A stretch of 64,000 nucleotides of DNA from Lepas anatifera. Lineage: Eukaryota > Arthropoda > Thecostraca > Lepadidae. Below the pieces are notes generated by a model that was given only the letters and a program-made list of their open reading frames with translations, had not been told where the DNA came from and did not search any database. Shown piece after piece: positions 21,983 through 33,300 of the stretch (positions are counted from its first letter, which is position 1; each line of letters begins with the position of its first letter). The translations under genes and the position numbers were made by a program. The DNA lies in assembly GCA_034440635.1 (NCBI GenBank), contig JAOTON010000971.1, positions 868,001 to 932,000 of the forward strand. Reading direction: 5' to 3'.

Positions 21983-22918
21983 ATGGTAATAATAATCAAT
22001 GATAGATTAGAGCCTTTCTATCAGGACGATTCGAAGTGGCCGGCTCGATTTCCGACTGGACCGCTGTTACCAGCAGTTTCACAGGGGTCTGTTCTTGGAC
22101 CCCTGTTCCTGGTTTTCATCAATGGCATTCTGAGCGATGTGGAGTCAAGAATCACAATATTTGCGGACGACACCACAATTTAAAATAGAGCTAACCATTC
22201 CAGATCAGTACTCCCTCTCCAGGAAGACATCGACCGGGTTCACCGATAGTGGTTGAAGTGGCAGCTGCCTTTTAATATAGACCAATGTAGTGGAGGATAC
22301 AGGGAAGGTTATTGGTCGGGAACCTGAGTTCGGAGAGTAGGCTTCTGCTGCTGTCTCCAAGGCTATTTGAGTCCTGGTCGTCATCATGGGGTAATTTTCA
22401 CACATCGACAAGTTCGCATAGCTTCATCTATAAGTTGTTGGTGTGACCCCTCCTCGGAATTTGGATATGGTAATGCTTCCTGGGGATCACTCAACCAAGC
22501 TGATGATAAGTCTGTGGAGAGGGTTCTGTCTGAGTTGGTGACCCGCTTAGTTGGTGACATGTAAGGCTTGCCCTACTCAGACAGACTACAAGCTCTCAAG
22601 CTTCCATCGTTCGTTCTATCACCGGAGATGCCGGGGGATATGATTGGAGCTTTCCAGCTTCTCCACAGTGCCGGTGCCATTGACCGAGACCCATCTCAGT
22701 TTGTTCAGTTTGACGCGTCCTCCTGCACCCGTGGGCACACATGGAAGTTGTTAATACCGACAGCCATCACAAGAGCTCGTCGTGCTGCCTTTACCTTCCG
22801 CATTGTAAACGATCGGAACTTTCTTCCGTCACATGTAGTGGAAGCCCGTACGCTTGACCAATTGAAAGCAAGGCTCGATTCTAACCGGACTCGCGTGATG
22901 TATGACACTCCTGACTGA
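21983..22918 (+). pseudogene. decayed non-LTR retrotransposon, reverse transcriptase fragment
   Basis: One frame reads SQGSVLGPLFLVFINGILSD and ITIFADDTTI, the RT motif with the FADD catalytic box. Past stops and shifts come LQEDIDRVH, WLKWQLPFN, and then from 22568 SDRLQALKLPSFVL and AFTFRIVNDRNFLPSHVVEA, the usual C-terminal end of CR1/Jockey-like reverse transcriptases. In-frame stops show it is dead. Confidence 0.85.
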
Positions 22919-23269
22919 CCTTTACTTGCCCATGGGCTGAGCACGACAATCCAATAGAGCACCGACAATCCATGGTCGTCCACCCAGGCAACCGCCTGAT
23001 TAAGACCAAGCAAATACTTACAATTAATCGAGGTCGCCAGTGAACGGAGCCAGCAGGCCAGTGGGCTGCCAAAATTCCGACATCCGTGGGTAAGTTAAGG
23101 TAAAGTAGTAAGCGTACTAATTCGTTTTGCTTAATCTTCCTCTCTGAAATGAATCTCCAATCATGAATTAAATGAATCTCCAAGTCGCTGGACGTCAAAT
23201 TGGCGTTATATTTGATAGTTTTTTTTGTGACAGATTGAACCTCTTTGATATGCGCCACAAATTAATATG

Positions 23270-23694
23270 AATACAAATAGCATAAAAGGGTTTTCAGCTA
23301 AAAGAGGCTACTATTAGGAAACAAAGCGACCTCGGTTTTGGCTATTTTCTTGATATATTAAAACATATCACACATTCCAAAATAGTAATTGAAGAAAGTC
23401 ATACGCATTCATAGTCACCAGTACTGATGGCACATTGATCGCGTACGTTTTAAAGAGGTCCAAGCAATAGGCATTTGTCCGCGCAACGCGCGTGAGCATT
23501 ACGTCACGTTCCCAAGTTCAAATGATACCATGTGACCACCGGGGAAGGAAGGGGCGGTAGGCGGTGAATCTGTACTTTTTCACCTCAAACGGTAAGTTCT
23601 TGGGCAAATTATATTTCGAACAAGTGGTTTCTCTGCATGCTCTTCCACAAGGCTATCTCAATTCAAATCCCGCTTTGAAGGTGTCACATTCCCT
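23270..23694. mobile_element. partial TTAA-type MITE, inverted relative to the copy at 59087
   Basis: AGAGGTCCAAGCAATA, ACGTCACGTTCCCAAG and CCATGTGACCACC at 23455-23550 match the reverse complement of 59200-59340. The right end TGTCACATTCCCT is followed by TTAA. The left end was not found. Confidence 0.6.
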
Positions 23695-23754
23695 TTAATG
23701 CAACGTTAGGTATCTGTACCATTTCAGGACCTCATTGCATGTAATCCTCTCTGA

Positions 23755-23945
23755 CAGTGTGTGATGAACTTGGGACATGTGGCTCAGAAGGGAGTTAATC
23801 TACCACTGAGCCACGCATCCTCCCAAATCCCTGGCAGAGCCTTTGAATGAATGAGTTTTATCCCCCCAAATCCCTCCCAACAGGATGAGAGTTGGTGACG
23901 CCTTATAACCCCGGCAGTTGGTGCGTCGTCAAACCCCAATAATTA
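23755..23945 (+). mobile_element. tRNA-derived SINE copy 1
   Basis: It shares CCCCAAATCCCTCCCAAC, the GCAGTTGGT block and the tail CGTCAAACCCCAA with 28700-28880, preceded by a tRNA-like TGGCTCAGAAGGG. It lies just upstream of the NOC2L 5' UTR exon. Confidence 0.65.
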
Positions 23946-24096
23946 TTGTTTAAGTGTGTGATGCCAGAATATGTATGTCTGTAACCTCAGCCTTTTTCTT
24001 TCAGGTTTCAGATATTTGCTCTTGAGTAGCCTGAAGTGGTGTGACGAAAGGAAAGTGGAAAGAAGTGGTATAACTTAGAAGACATTACTCTGAAAA

Positions 24097-24392
24097 ATGA
24101 AGGCAAAAAAGCTTGGAGGAAAAAACAGTAGCTTAAAGAAGAAAAAAGCTAATGGCTTGACCAAAACAGACAAAGCTATTGCCTCTATGTCTGTTGATGA
24201 GTTCCTAGCATGTGGGCTTGACTCAGATGCAGAGGCAGAAATGGCAGAAAGGGGGAAATGAAATTGCTGATGGCAATGGTGTGGATGATCAGGCTGTGAG
24301 GAATCAAGTGAATGATGAAGAGGCTGAAAGCGACGATGGTGATGCTGCAAGTGAAGTGGAAGCAGCTGATGAAACTGGATCATCCAGTGAAG
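24097..24392 (+). CDS. NOC2L: NOC2L exon 1 with an apparent one-base frameshift
   Basis: The ATG at 24097 follows CTGAAAA; an acceptor TTTTTCTTTCAG ending at 24004 suggests a spliced 5' UTR. The start reads MKAKKLGGKNSSLKKKK and then the NOC2 signature SVDEFLACGLDSDAEAE, before a stop after AERGK. The acidic continuation is in the +1 frame from the run of five G near 24250. One G fewer would restore AERGNEIADGNG and make the exon end in phase 1, as exon 2 requires. The donor is GTGGGT at 24393. Confidence 0.85.
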
Positions 24393-27300
24393 GTGGGTGA
24401 CTGGGCTAGAAAATGCTATTCTCAGTCTTGCCTCCCTGTAGTAGAGAAATTATAAAATATGGTCTTCTTTACCTAATGGGCTACAGAGAAGATTAGTTCA
24501 ATGGGGGTAGGGTAGGGTAGGGTAGGGTAGGGTAGGGTACGGTAGGATAGGATAGGATAGGATAGGGTAGGGTAGGGTAGGGTAGGGTAGGGTAGGGTAG
24601 GGTAGGGTAGGGTAGGGTAGGGTAGGGTAGGGTAGGGTAGGGTAGGGTAGGGTAGGTAGGGTAGGGTATGCTTTTTCGTACCAAATTTTTTTAATTGATT
24701 TGTGTTTGTTTTAAGTATGTTATGCTAAGTTTACCCTGTAGAAATGAAAGCCAATTTCGGGCTTTAACCCGCGCCCCACCGGGGTCCGGCGCCACCTTCG
24801 CCCACCGGGGCCATCGATGGCCCCCTCTAACTCCGAAAATATGGGCGTTTGCGCAAATCTGCAAAGTGCAATAGAAAGCTCGCGTGAATTCAGTAAGAAA
24901 TTACTTTGCATGTTTTAGTGCTCAGGTCAATGGTTTGACCTCCAGAGGTCAAATTAGGTCAAGATGGGCTATTTTCACTCAAATATGCAATGATTAAGCA
25001 AACTGGTCATAACTCTTATGTCATTAGAGCTATTGAGGCCTGGTAAAATTCATTTGATTGGAAATTGCCAGTACTTTTTCTGCTATGTGGAACGTAAAGA
25101 CCTCCCGCCAGTGGTTTGACCTCCAGAGGTCACCTCGTGACCTAATATGACCTGAGGTCACGAAAGGCCACAAAGTGACCTTGCCGTATATCAAATGAAA
25201 GCCAGTGACAAGACAAACACGATGGTGTTTGTTTCACCGCTCTAGCTTAATTAGGTCAAAGTTATTGTCAAAATACTGTTTTTGACCTCTGGTGACCTTG
25301 GATGACCTTGGAAAAGTCAAAGGGTAAATATAACCCTGGGATCCGTGAAAGGGTGTCCAAAAACGCTGTTCTGCGCAGTCTGAGTATTTGCAATCATTTT
25401 TGTGGCTTTTATATCATGAAACAGATTTTCCCCATGCTTTTCCAATGGGAGAGGTCGCCTCGTGACCTGACCTCAGGGCACGAAATCGAAAAATCCCGGA
25501 TATACACCTTGTAGACCCTGGAAGGGTCATGAAGTGTAGGAAGTTTCAAATCGATCGACTTTGAAATGTAGCTCTTACAGAGCTCTAAAGTTGAAGTGAG
25601 GTGACCTTGGTTGACCTCGTCTGGTGACCTGACCTTGGGTGACCCGGGGTAAAAATTTCAGGGATGATGGGAAAATGATGCAGTGGAGGTGAGCCCTCAA
25701 CCGCGGTGCTGCGCCTCGTCGTTTTTCTGCTATCCCGAAAACCTTAGGGGGGCTATCAATGCCCCGGTGGGGCGAGGGTTAAGCATCGAGCACATTGACG
25801 TTTTTATCAGCAATTATTATTTTTTCCGGGACAGAGTTGAAGCACATTTGTTTGAGATGGATACTTTTTCATTGTCTTGGATGTTACCTATCATTGTAGG
25901 TTTAATGATATTCAGTTTTTTTGTTCTTGCTTATCGTTGTATGAATATATCTTTCTAAATTTATTTGTTTTGTGTATAAATCCTAAAATATTTGTTTTGT
26001 TAGGATAGCCTAGAAGTGTCAATGTGCCATCACAGAAGATATAAGTGCCAATTTCGGTTTTAAGTTGTATGTGTGTAAGTTTTACTAGATTATTTGCAGA
26101 ATTTGTGGTTGATCTTATTTTTAAAATCCATACGATATGCCTTATTCAAGAGGCAATACCATCACTGCCAATAGCATAACCATAATTATTCGACTCCAGT
26201 GTTTGCGTGGTGTCATTTCAGAAGAGATAGATGAGGAGGGATTTCAGAAGTCGCTGGACAAGTTAAAAGACTCAGATCCTACTTTCTACAAGTTCTTACA
26301 GGAAAACGACAAAGATGTGTTGCAAATGCAGGAGGCTGGTGAACTGGATGTCCGTGAGGAAGAAGGTGCCGGAACAGTGAGTAAATGCGGTACAATATTC
26401 TAAATGATAACTCAGGCCCTAAGATGTAAATTAAACAGTGAAAAGAGTAGGGAAGCTTATCAAACCAGCTAAGTGTGTACAAGACGTTGCTCGTACCGCA
26501 CAAATATGTTTTAATTTACAATATAAATGGGACATTTGAAAGTTTATGAAGGAAAATTTGTCTATAGATTGTCGCAAATATTGATATGGTTAATACAATA
26601 AGTTAGTATAAGTAAATTAATGAATATTTTACTTAAAATATATTGTTAAAGCCTATATCCAGAAATTTCAAACCTAAAGCTTATGAAGGAAAATTTGTCT
26701 ATAGATTGTCGCAAATATTGATATGGTTAATACAATAAGTTAGTATATGTAAATTAATGAATATTTTACTTAGAATATATTGTTAAAGCCTATATCCAGA
26801 AATTTCAAACCTGTCAAATCGCCAGATATGCCTACAACATTCAGATAGAACCCAGCCGAAATTTCTAGGAGTAAATACAATGCTCGACTCTAACGTCAAT
26901 GCCAAAGGAAAAAAACACGTTACAAACCTCAGGCAAAGCAAACCAAGATTAGAAAAGAGAAAAATACAGGAAAACCACATTTTGCTTACGCACTGGCCTC
27001 ACTTCAGTCATTTATATTACTCCCACATGCTATCCCTTGACAGCAGAGAAGCTTTCAGTCGTCGTTTAATGCATAGGAAAATCTCAGCTAACGTGGCCTC
27101 TTGTATTTATTTTCAAAGGGACCTGGCAACACCTGTAATTTATCATCGAAATGTCATATCAATGGAGTGCAAATTACGCTCCATTTCGCACTGTTAACTA
27201 TACCGGTTCAGAAATCGCTGCGTTCAATTTAGTTGGGTTACTTCAGCGCCATCCCAGATGCATGTTGATACATTTCCAGACTTTTAATTCCCCCTGTGTC

Positions 27301-30300
27301 ATGCAGTTAGATCTTTTAATGGTAAAGGACGTTCCTCTGAAATTTTAAAAGCATATATTGTAATACGTGAGCAACAGTTGTACATACCGGTTAAACAGCA
27401 AGAAACGACGGTAAACGTTGGTATTGCCTCTGGTGATTAAAACGTTATGGTTGACAGGATTCGGAGGACAGTGAAAGCGGTGACGAGGGTGGCAACGTGT
27501 CTCTCAGCCTTGGCCAGATCACTCGCTGGGAGGCAGCTCTTAGCAGCACCAAGTGAGTTTCTATTCACACTTACCCTCTTATTCGTAATTTTCTCTTGTT
27601 TTATCATTTGTTCATTGATCGTAATTAATAGCTGCTCGCAAGCCGGGCCAGTCAATTTGCTCTATAAACCCAGCTTGGTTTCACTTTCCTTAAATAGCTG
27701 ATCCTGTATCTGGAAATGCTGCAGTCTGGTCTGTACACGCAGTGCGCGTGGTGACCGGCTGTCACATTCCCCAGTGCGAAGTCAGCGCTGAAGGAGGCGA
27801 CCCAGGCGTTCCGAGAGGCGGTGGCGCGCGTGGCCTCGGGGGCGTCCGGCGCCGAGGCAGACGACCCCACCGGTGAGTGGTGCAGTGCCAGCGTCACTGT
27901 CGGACAGCTCGGAGGAATCCAATGCAGGCAGAAGGCTGATTTGAAATTGCCAGGGGTGTTAAGGTTTGTCGGCGGAGGGCTAGTAAAGGGAGTAATATTG
28001 CTATCGGGGGTGAGCAGTAATACAACTTCATAAGATCGTTATTGACCCCAAGGTCGTGCCTAGGGAATGACTGCGGTGACTGTGTTTAGCTTTATTGCCT
28101 AAATTATGTTGATTTTGTCCCAGTTTCAGCATGGTTTTTGCCAGTCTGTGGTGACTGTGTCGGCAAGGCTGTTAAATTCCCGACTGTTGGCTGTTTCGGT
28201 CTGAAGTTTTTACGTTATGTGTCGGCTAAGTTACGAGCTTAATGATGCATATAATGCTTGTCGAGGACCGGGAAGTATTTTGTTGGTGAACTGACTGAGG
28301 TGGCTCAACCTTCCCACTCTGGATATGGACCAGGCAGCCCAAACAACCCATTTAACAGGCTATTTTTCTGATAGAAGTGAGCGCATGTAGTGCGCCCCTT
28401 CACTGTCCAGAGGACCGTATCGTCGCCCAGTAGTCGACTCATTTGCTCTGTTTGGCAGTGTTTAACGCGCTGGTTCGGCTCTGCTTGAACGAGGTGCCCC
28501 GCGCCGTGGCCAGTATCCTGAAACTGGAATCGCCTGACCGCGACCCCACCAAGAACAAGCGCTGGGTGCAGGTCAAGGGGCCCGTCAAACGGTTTCTCAC
28601 TGATGTTATACAGGCAAGGACGGCATAGAGCTGAAATAACAGGAATTTTCTGTCTTCGGGGCTGGTTCCGATGGCGGTGTTTAATTAAAAATGCGAGCAC
28701 TGGGTCTTGGGTGGCTTAGAAGATGGTATTAAAATATCCTAAGCCGTCGATCCCGGGTCCAAGTCCCGGCGGAGCCTCTGAATAAGTCGATCTGATCCCC
28801 CAAATCCCTCCCAACGGGGTGGGAGTTTGCGACACCGTATAACCTTGGCAGTTGGTACGTCGTTAAACCCCAACAATATGTGTTACTATTATCGGTCCTG
28901 GAAAAGTCTAGTGTGTGTATATTGTGGGCATAGCTGGAGGTGTCGAATGAGACTGAATCATTTTTTACACATTCTCGCCCCTTTACTTTTACTCCCCTAT
29001 CTGGAAATATGCTTTCGTCTGCTTACCAAGAGCTTTATTTCCTCATGCGCCCCGGCTCGTTATAATATTTGTATTCCGTTCCTACCCTTCCCCTTTACGA
29101 TGGAATGCTTCTTTTTGTTCCTCTTATATATTTTAAGCAATGCCCCAGCCCCTTGTCAGCAACGATTTCACAGAACGCTCTGACGTTGCGCTTCAACGGC
29201 AGCTGCTGATGCCATCCGTACGCCGCCTCCCATCACTAACGTCACGGCTCTTCTCCAGCTACTGCACTCGGCCGCTTCGGCCGGCATGCAGCGCGCGCTG
29301 CTGCGACACCTGCTGTCGATGACCTCCTACCTGGCGGCCGAGGCGCGACTCAGCAGTGCGCTGGTGTCCCGCCTGGTGGCTCTGTGGTCCACCGGTGAGC
29401 AGGAGGTGCGCGTGCTGGCGTTCGTCAACCTGTACCGGCTCACTAAGCGGAGTCAGGCTACACTGCTGGATACAGTGCTGATGGTAAGTTGTGCTGTGCA
29501 TGTCACCCCTTCTTGACAGTGCTGCAAAGTGTTGGTTGCCCGGGGACATGCGGAAAGCGTCATCTGAAGGGATCCGCAGACTTATGCCTAGGCGCTTTGA
29601 ATTCTACAAGAAATTATGTGCAAAATGCATTGATTTGTACTTAAACCTTGACCACGGACGTGTCTGGGAAGCAACTAGAGCATGAGGAGGAGTTTAATGA
29701 CCGATCTAGGTATGCCTATCAGAACTGCTTGACATCAGCCGCAACCAGACTCCCCTATGTCGCACCAGAAAGCGTACCTGGCCTACGTGAAGAACAGCAC
29801 GTTCACGTCGCCCACCAGCTGGCCGAGCATCCACCTGATGCGACGCTCACTGGTGGAGCTGTACTGCATCGACCCTGCGGCCAGCTACCAGCGCGCCTTC
29901 CTCTACATCCGCCAGCTCGCCATCCACCTCCGCAACGCCAAACTCGACAAGAAAAAGGTGGCTACCTGCCAGCGTCGTATGGTGGATGGGATGGTTAGGC
30001 GATGAGCTTTTGGCTTGGGTATGAGTGCTGCTTTGTGGATTTTTGAAGAAAGGTAGAAACGTATATATTTACCAACAACAATATTGGTTTCTTCTAACAT
30101 CGAAATTCTGGACGTGTGATTTTCTTAAAATATTGAAATGCCTGCCGCGAATGCATGTTCTCATTGTATTTTTACGGGCTTTAACCATTGTGAGAACTAG
30201 CTTGATCTAGCCTAAGATTGCCTCCACTGGAGTAACAGGACAGTGCCGATATTTTTATACTAAAACTATTGGTATCTGCCGCACCATCTTATTTCCGCTC

Positions 30301-33300
30301 TTCGCTTGTGTTGCGTTCTAATTGCGACTACGTTGGCTCAATAATTGACGTCAAAATTGTTGCTTCTCGTAGTTTCAGGAGACGCATGACTGGCAGCGTG
30401 GTAGTACAAGTATTACCTATATATGCATACCGTCTGTTCTGAGGTTGCCTGTCCTTTAAAGTTTCACTTTTATAGCGGGTTGTGCGCACAATGTATGCTG
30501 CTGTGTATTGATTGTTCTGACGTTACACGTCGTCTACAGTTTCAGGTAGTCTATAACTGGCAGTAAACCTGTTTTATATTTTTTTTTTGTTATTTATACT
30601 GTCTTTTGTTTGGCCTGACGTTTTCCGTCGTGTACAGTTTCAGGTCGTCTATAACTGGCAGTACGTGCACTGTCTGCTGCTCTGGTCGGCACTGGTAGGG
30701 GATGATCGCTGTGAAGACCTCCGCCTACTGCTCTATCCCCTCACACAGGTCAGTGCAACTCTGTGTAGTCCACCTTTGACTTACTTGTGTAGAACTAGAT
30801 GTGATTCGGTTACTCTAAGTGTCTGTTGAAATGGTATGCTTGGTTTTCACTAAGCCAATAGTTGTCACATTAATTTGTGTGTTCTTTATTAAGTGATGCA
30901 TTACTGTCAAGGTGACGTTTTTCCTCGAAATAATTTCCACCCAGAAACCTGTAAAAATATATTTCCGTTTGATAGAGATCGTGTTTGAATTTTATAATGT
31001 AGACATCTCGGAGTATTCCGATTAGATCCTTACACTTCCCCGAGTCTCTAATATACTGTGAAGTTGAGAAAATCCCGGGTTAGTTCGTGGCCAGTCGTCG
31101 CTGTCGCTGGTTCTCCTTTCACCCCAGCTGACGTCTGGCTTCAGATAATGCTGGGGGCGGTGAATCTGCTGCCGACGTCTCGGCACTACCCGCTGCGGTT
31201 CCACATCACGCGCGCGCTGACGCAGCTCTCCGCCGCCACCGGCACCTTCATCCCGGTGCTGCCCCTCCTGCTACAGGTGTGACAGCGCCAAACAGGCCCT
31301 GCGCTGCTTCGGAGATCTAAAGGGATAGGGTGATGCTACGCGTCAGGGAGAGGCGTGTGGGATTGCTGCCTTTCTAAAAGATGGTTGTGTGTCGCTGTCC
31401 ATTTTGGGAAGAAGACTGTCTTCCTCCGGCTATTGCGTGGTCAGACCTGCAAACTTCGTACCTACCTCACTTGTTCTATGACATCACCAAACATGGGCAT
31501 GTTCTTGTGGGCATCGAAAGCGGCGGGGGGGCAAGGGGGGCAGGAAAACTCGTCCCTCTACTGAGGGACGGGTCCCGTTCTCCCCTACTAGTGAATCAGG
31601 GGCGACCCTCCACATAAATATGATTTACCACCCCCTCCGCCCCAGTCATTGTCAGTCCGGGGTCCGCCCCCCCCCGAGTAAAAATTTCGTGGCGACGCCC
31701 CTGCATGTCGTCTTAATCACGCCAAACTCGTGTGTCAAGGTGCTGCACCAGACGGACCTGAACAAGCGGAACACGCGGGTGTCGATGCGGCCGCTGGACC
31801 TCAGCTGCATGCTGCGCTTCTCTGCCGCCGAGCTGAAGGAGAACGGCTTCCGGGACGGCGTGTTCCAGGCGGTGCTGGACGGCCTCACTGAGTACCTGCA
31901 CGTGGAGTGCTGCAGCCTGGCCTTCCCCGAGATGGTGGTGATGCCGAGACTGCAGGTCTGTGGCGCTCGGGGACCGTGGCAGGAAGCGGGTGGTGTTATG
32001 ATGCAGGGCCTGCAATTGTGTGTTGTCGCCGGACATTCTGAACGTGGCGGACTTACGCTCTCATCCCTTATATCAGTGTGTTTCGTGTAACAATGGGAAT
32101 GGATGCAGGCGATATATACTTCAATGAGTGCAGAATTTTGCAAGGAAACAAGAAAGCTAAGTGGCAGGAAAAACAGCACAAAATAAGCTCACTCACCCCA
32201 GGGGCGGACGCAGACCCAACTTTTTGGGGGAGGGGCAAACCCGTGTCTGTCTCTCCTCGGGGGTAGGGAGGGGGTGGTGGTGGGACGTGCTATTTGGGTG
32301 CTCGACAAACCTAGTATAAGCTACCTCTCCAAGTACATGATCGCTCTCCGGTGGGGGGGGGGCGAATATTTTTTCCTCGACAGACCTTGTGTAACTTTTC
32401 TTCAAAAATGTATCCAGCGTTTGGGGGAGGGGGCAAAAATATAGTTTGGCCTCCCCCTCCAGCGCTTTAGGGGCCATGACCGGAATGCCCCCCTGCGTCC
32501 ACCAATGACTCACCCAGAAAGCTTCACACTTGTGCTTAGCATGCCCCCTCCCTCCCCCATATATACATACACACTGTGCATAATGTGTTCAAGATGCTCA
32601 TCGTAATTTCTTGTAGTATTCATAGCTGATCGGAACAGCTTTTAATATTTACGTATTTTATAAGTATTGATTATCTTGACTTTACCAGAGTATATTTGTG
32701 AAGTTTTTTACCGAATATCTTTCGACAGCTGAGGGACTTCCTGAAGAATTGCAAGGTACGGACCTACAGTCAGAGGATGAAGGAGCTATTGGACGTGGTG
32801 AAGGCTCAATGTGAGTTCCTAGAGCGGAAGCGACAGGCCCTGCCTTTTGAACTGAGCGACCACGAGGCCGTTAGGAGGTGGGAGCAGGAGCGACAGGCAG
32901 AGACCAGCCCCTTCGCCGCCTACCACGCCAGCTGGCGGCAGCGACAGCAGCAGAAACAGAAGTCCAAACCCGGAAAGGTGAGGTGCTCCGATATCGTGGC
33001 TGTATGATTTTACACCGTATGATCTGAGTAAAATGCAGCATTTTAATATCATGCTCCTAGCTGCACTCTGCAGTCGTGAGTATTTTCGCCCGCATGGGTA
33101 AGCTCTTCGTCTCAACATGATCTGTTTTCTTAGAACTTAGGAATTTCGTTGACCTCTGTGAGCCCTTGCCATCCGCCCGTCCTGAAATAAGCACCCATGC
33201 GGACTGCAGGACAACAAGATCAGCATTGAGAGCGGTCCCACGGCGGACGATTCGGACGCGGAGGGCAGTGACGACGAGGTGCGCCCCTTCAACGACAGCG

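Noticed and set aside
24503..24668. Telomere tract
   Set aside because: The unit is TAGGG, not TTAGG or TTAGGG, and it is interstitial in an intron.
25683..25958. Open frame ending in a membrane-like segment
   Set aside because: It starts inside the right end of a TTAA element and continues into AT-rich intron; no homologue recognised.
31500..31703. Another hAT-type MITE just before NOC2L exon 10
   Set aside because: A right end like CGTGGCGACGCCCCTG is present, but no matching left end or target duplication could be found.
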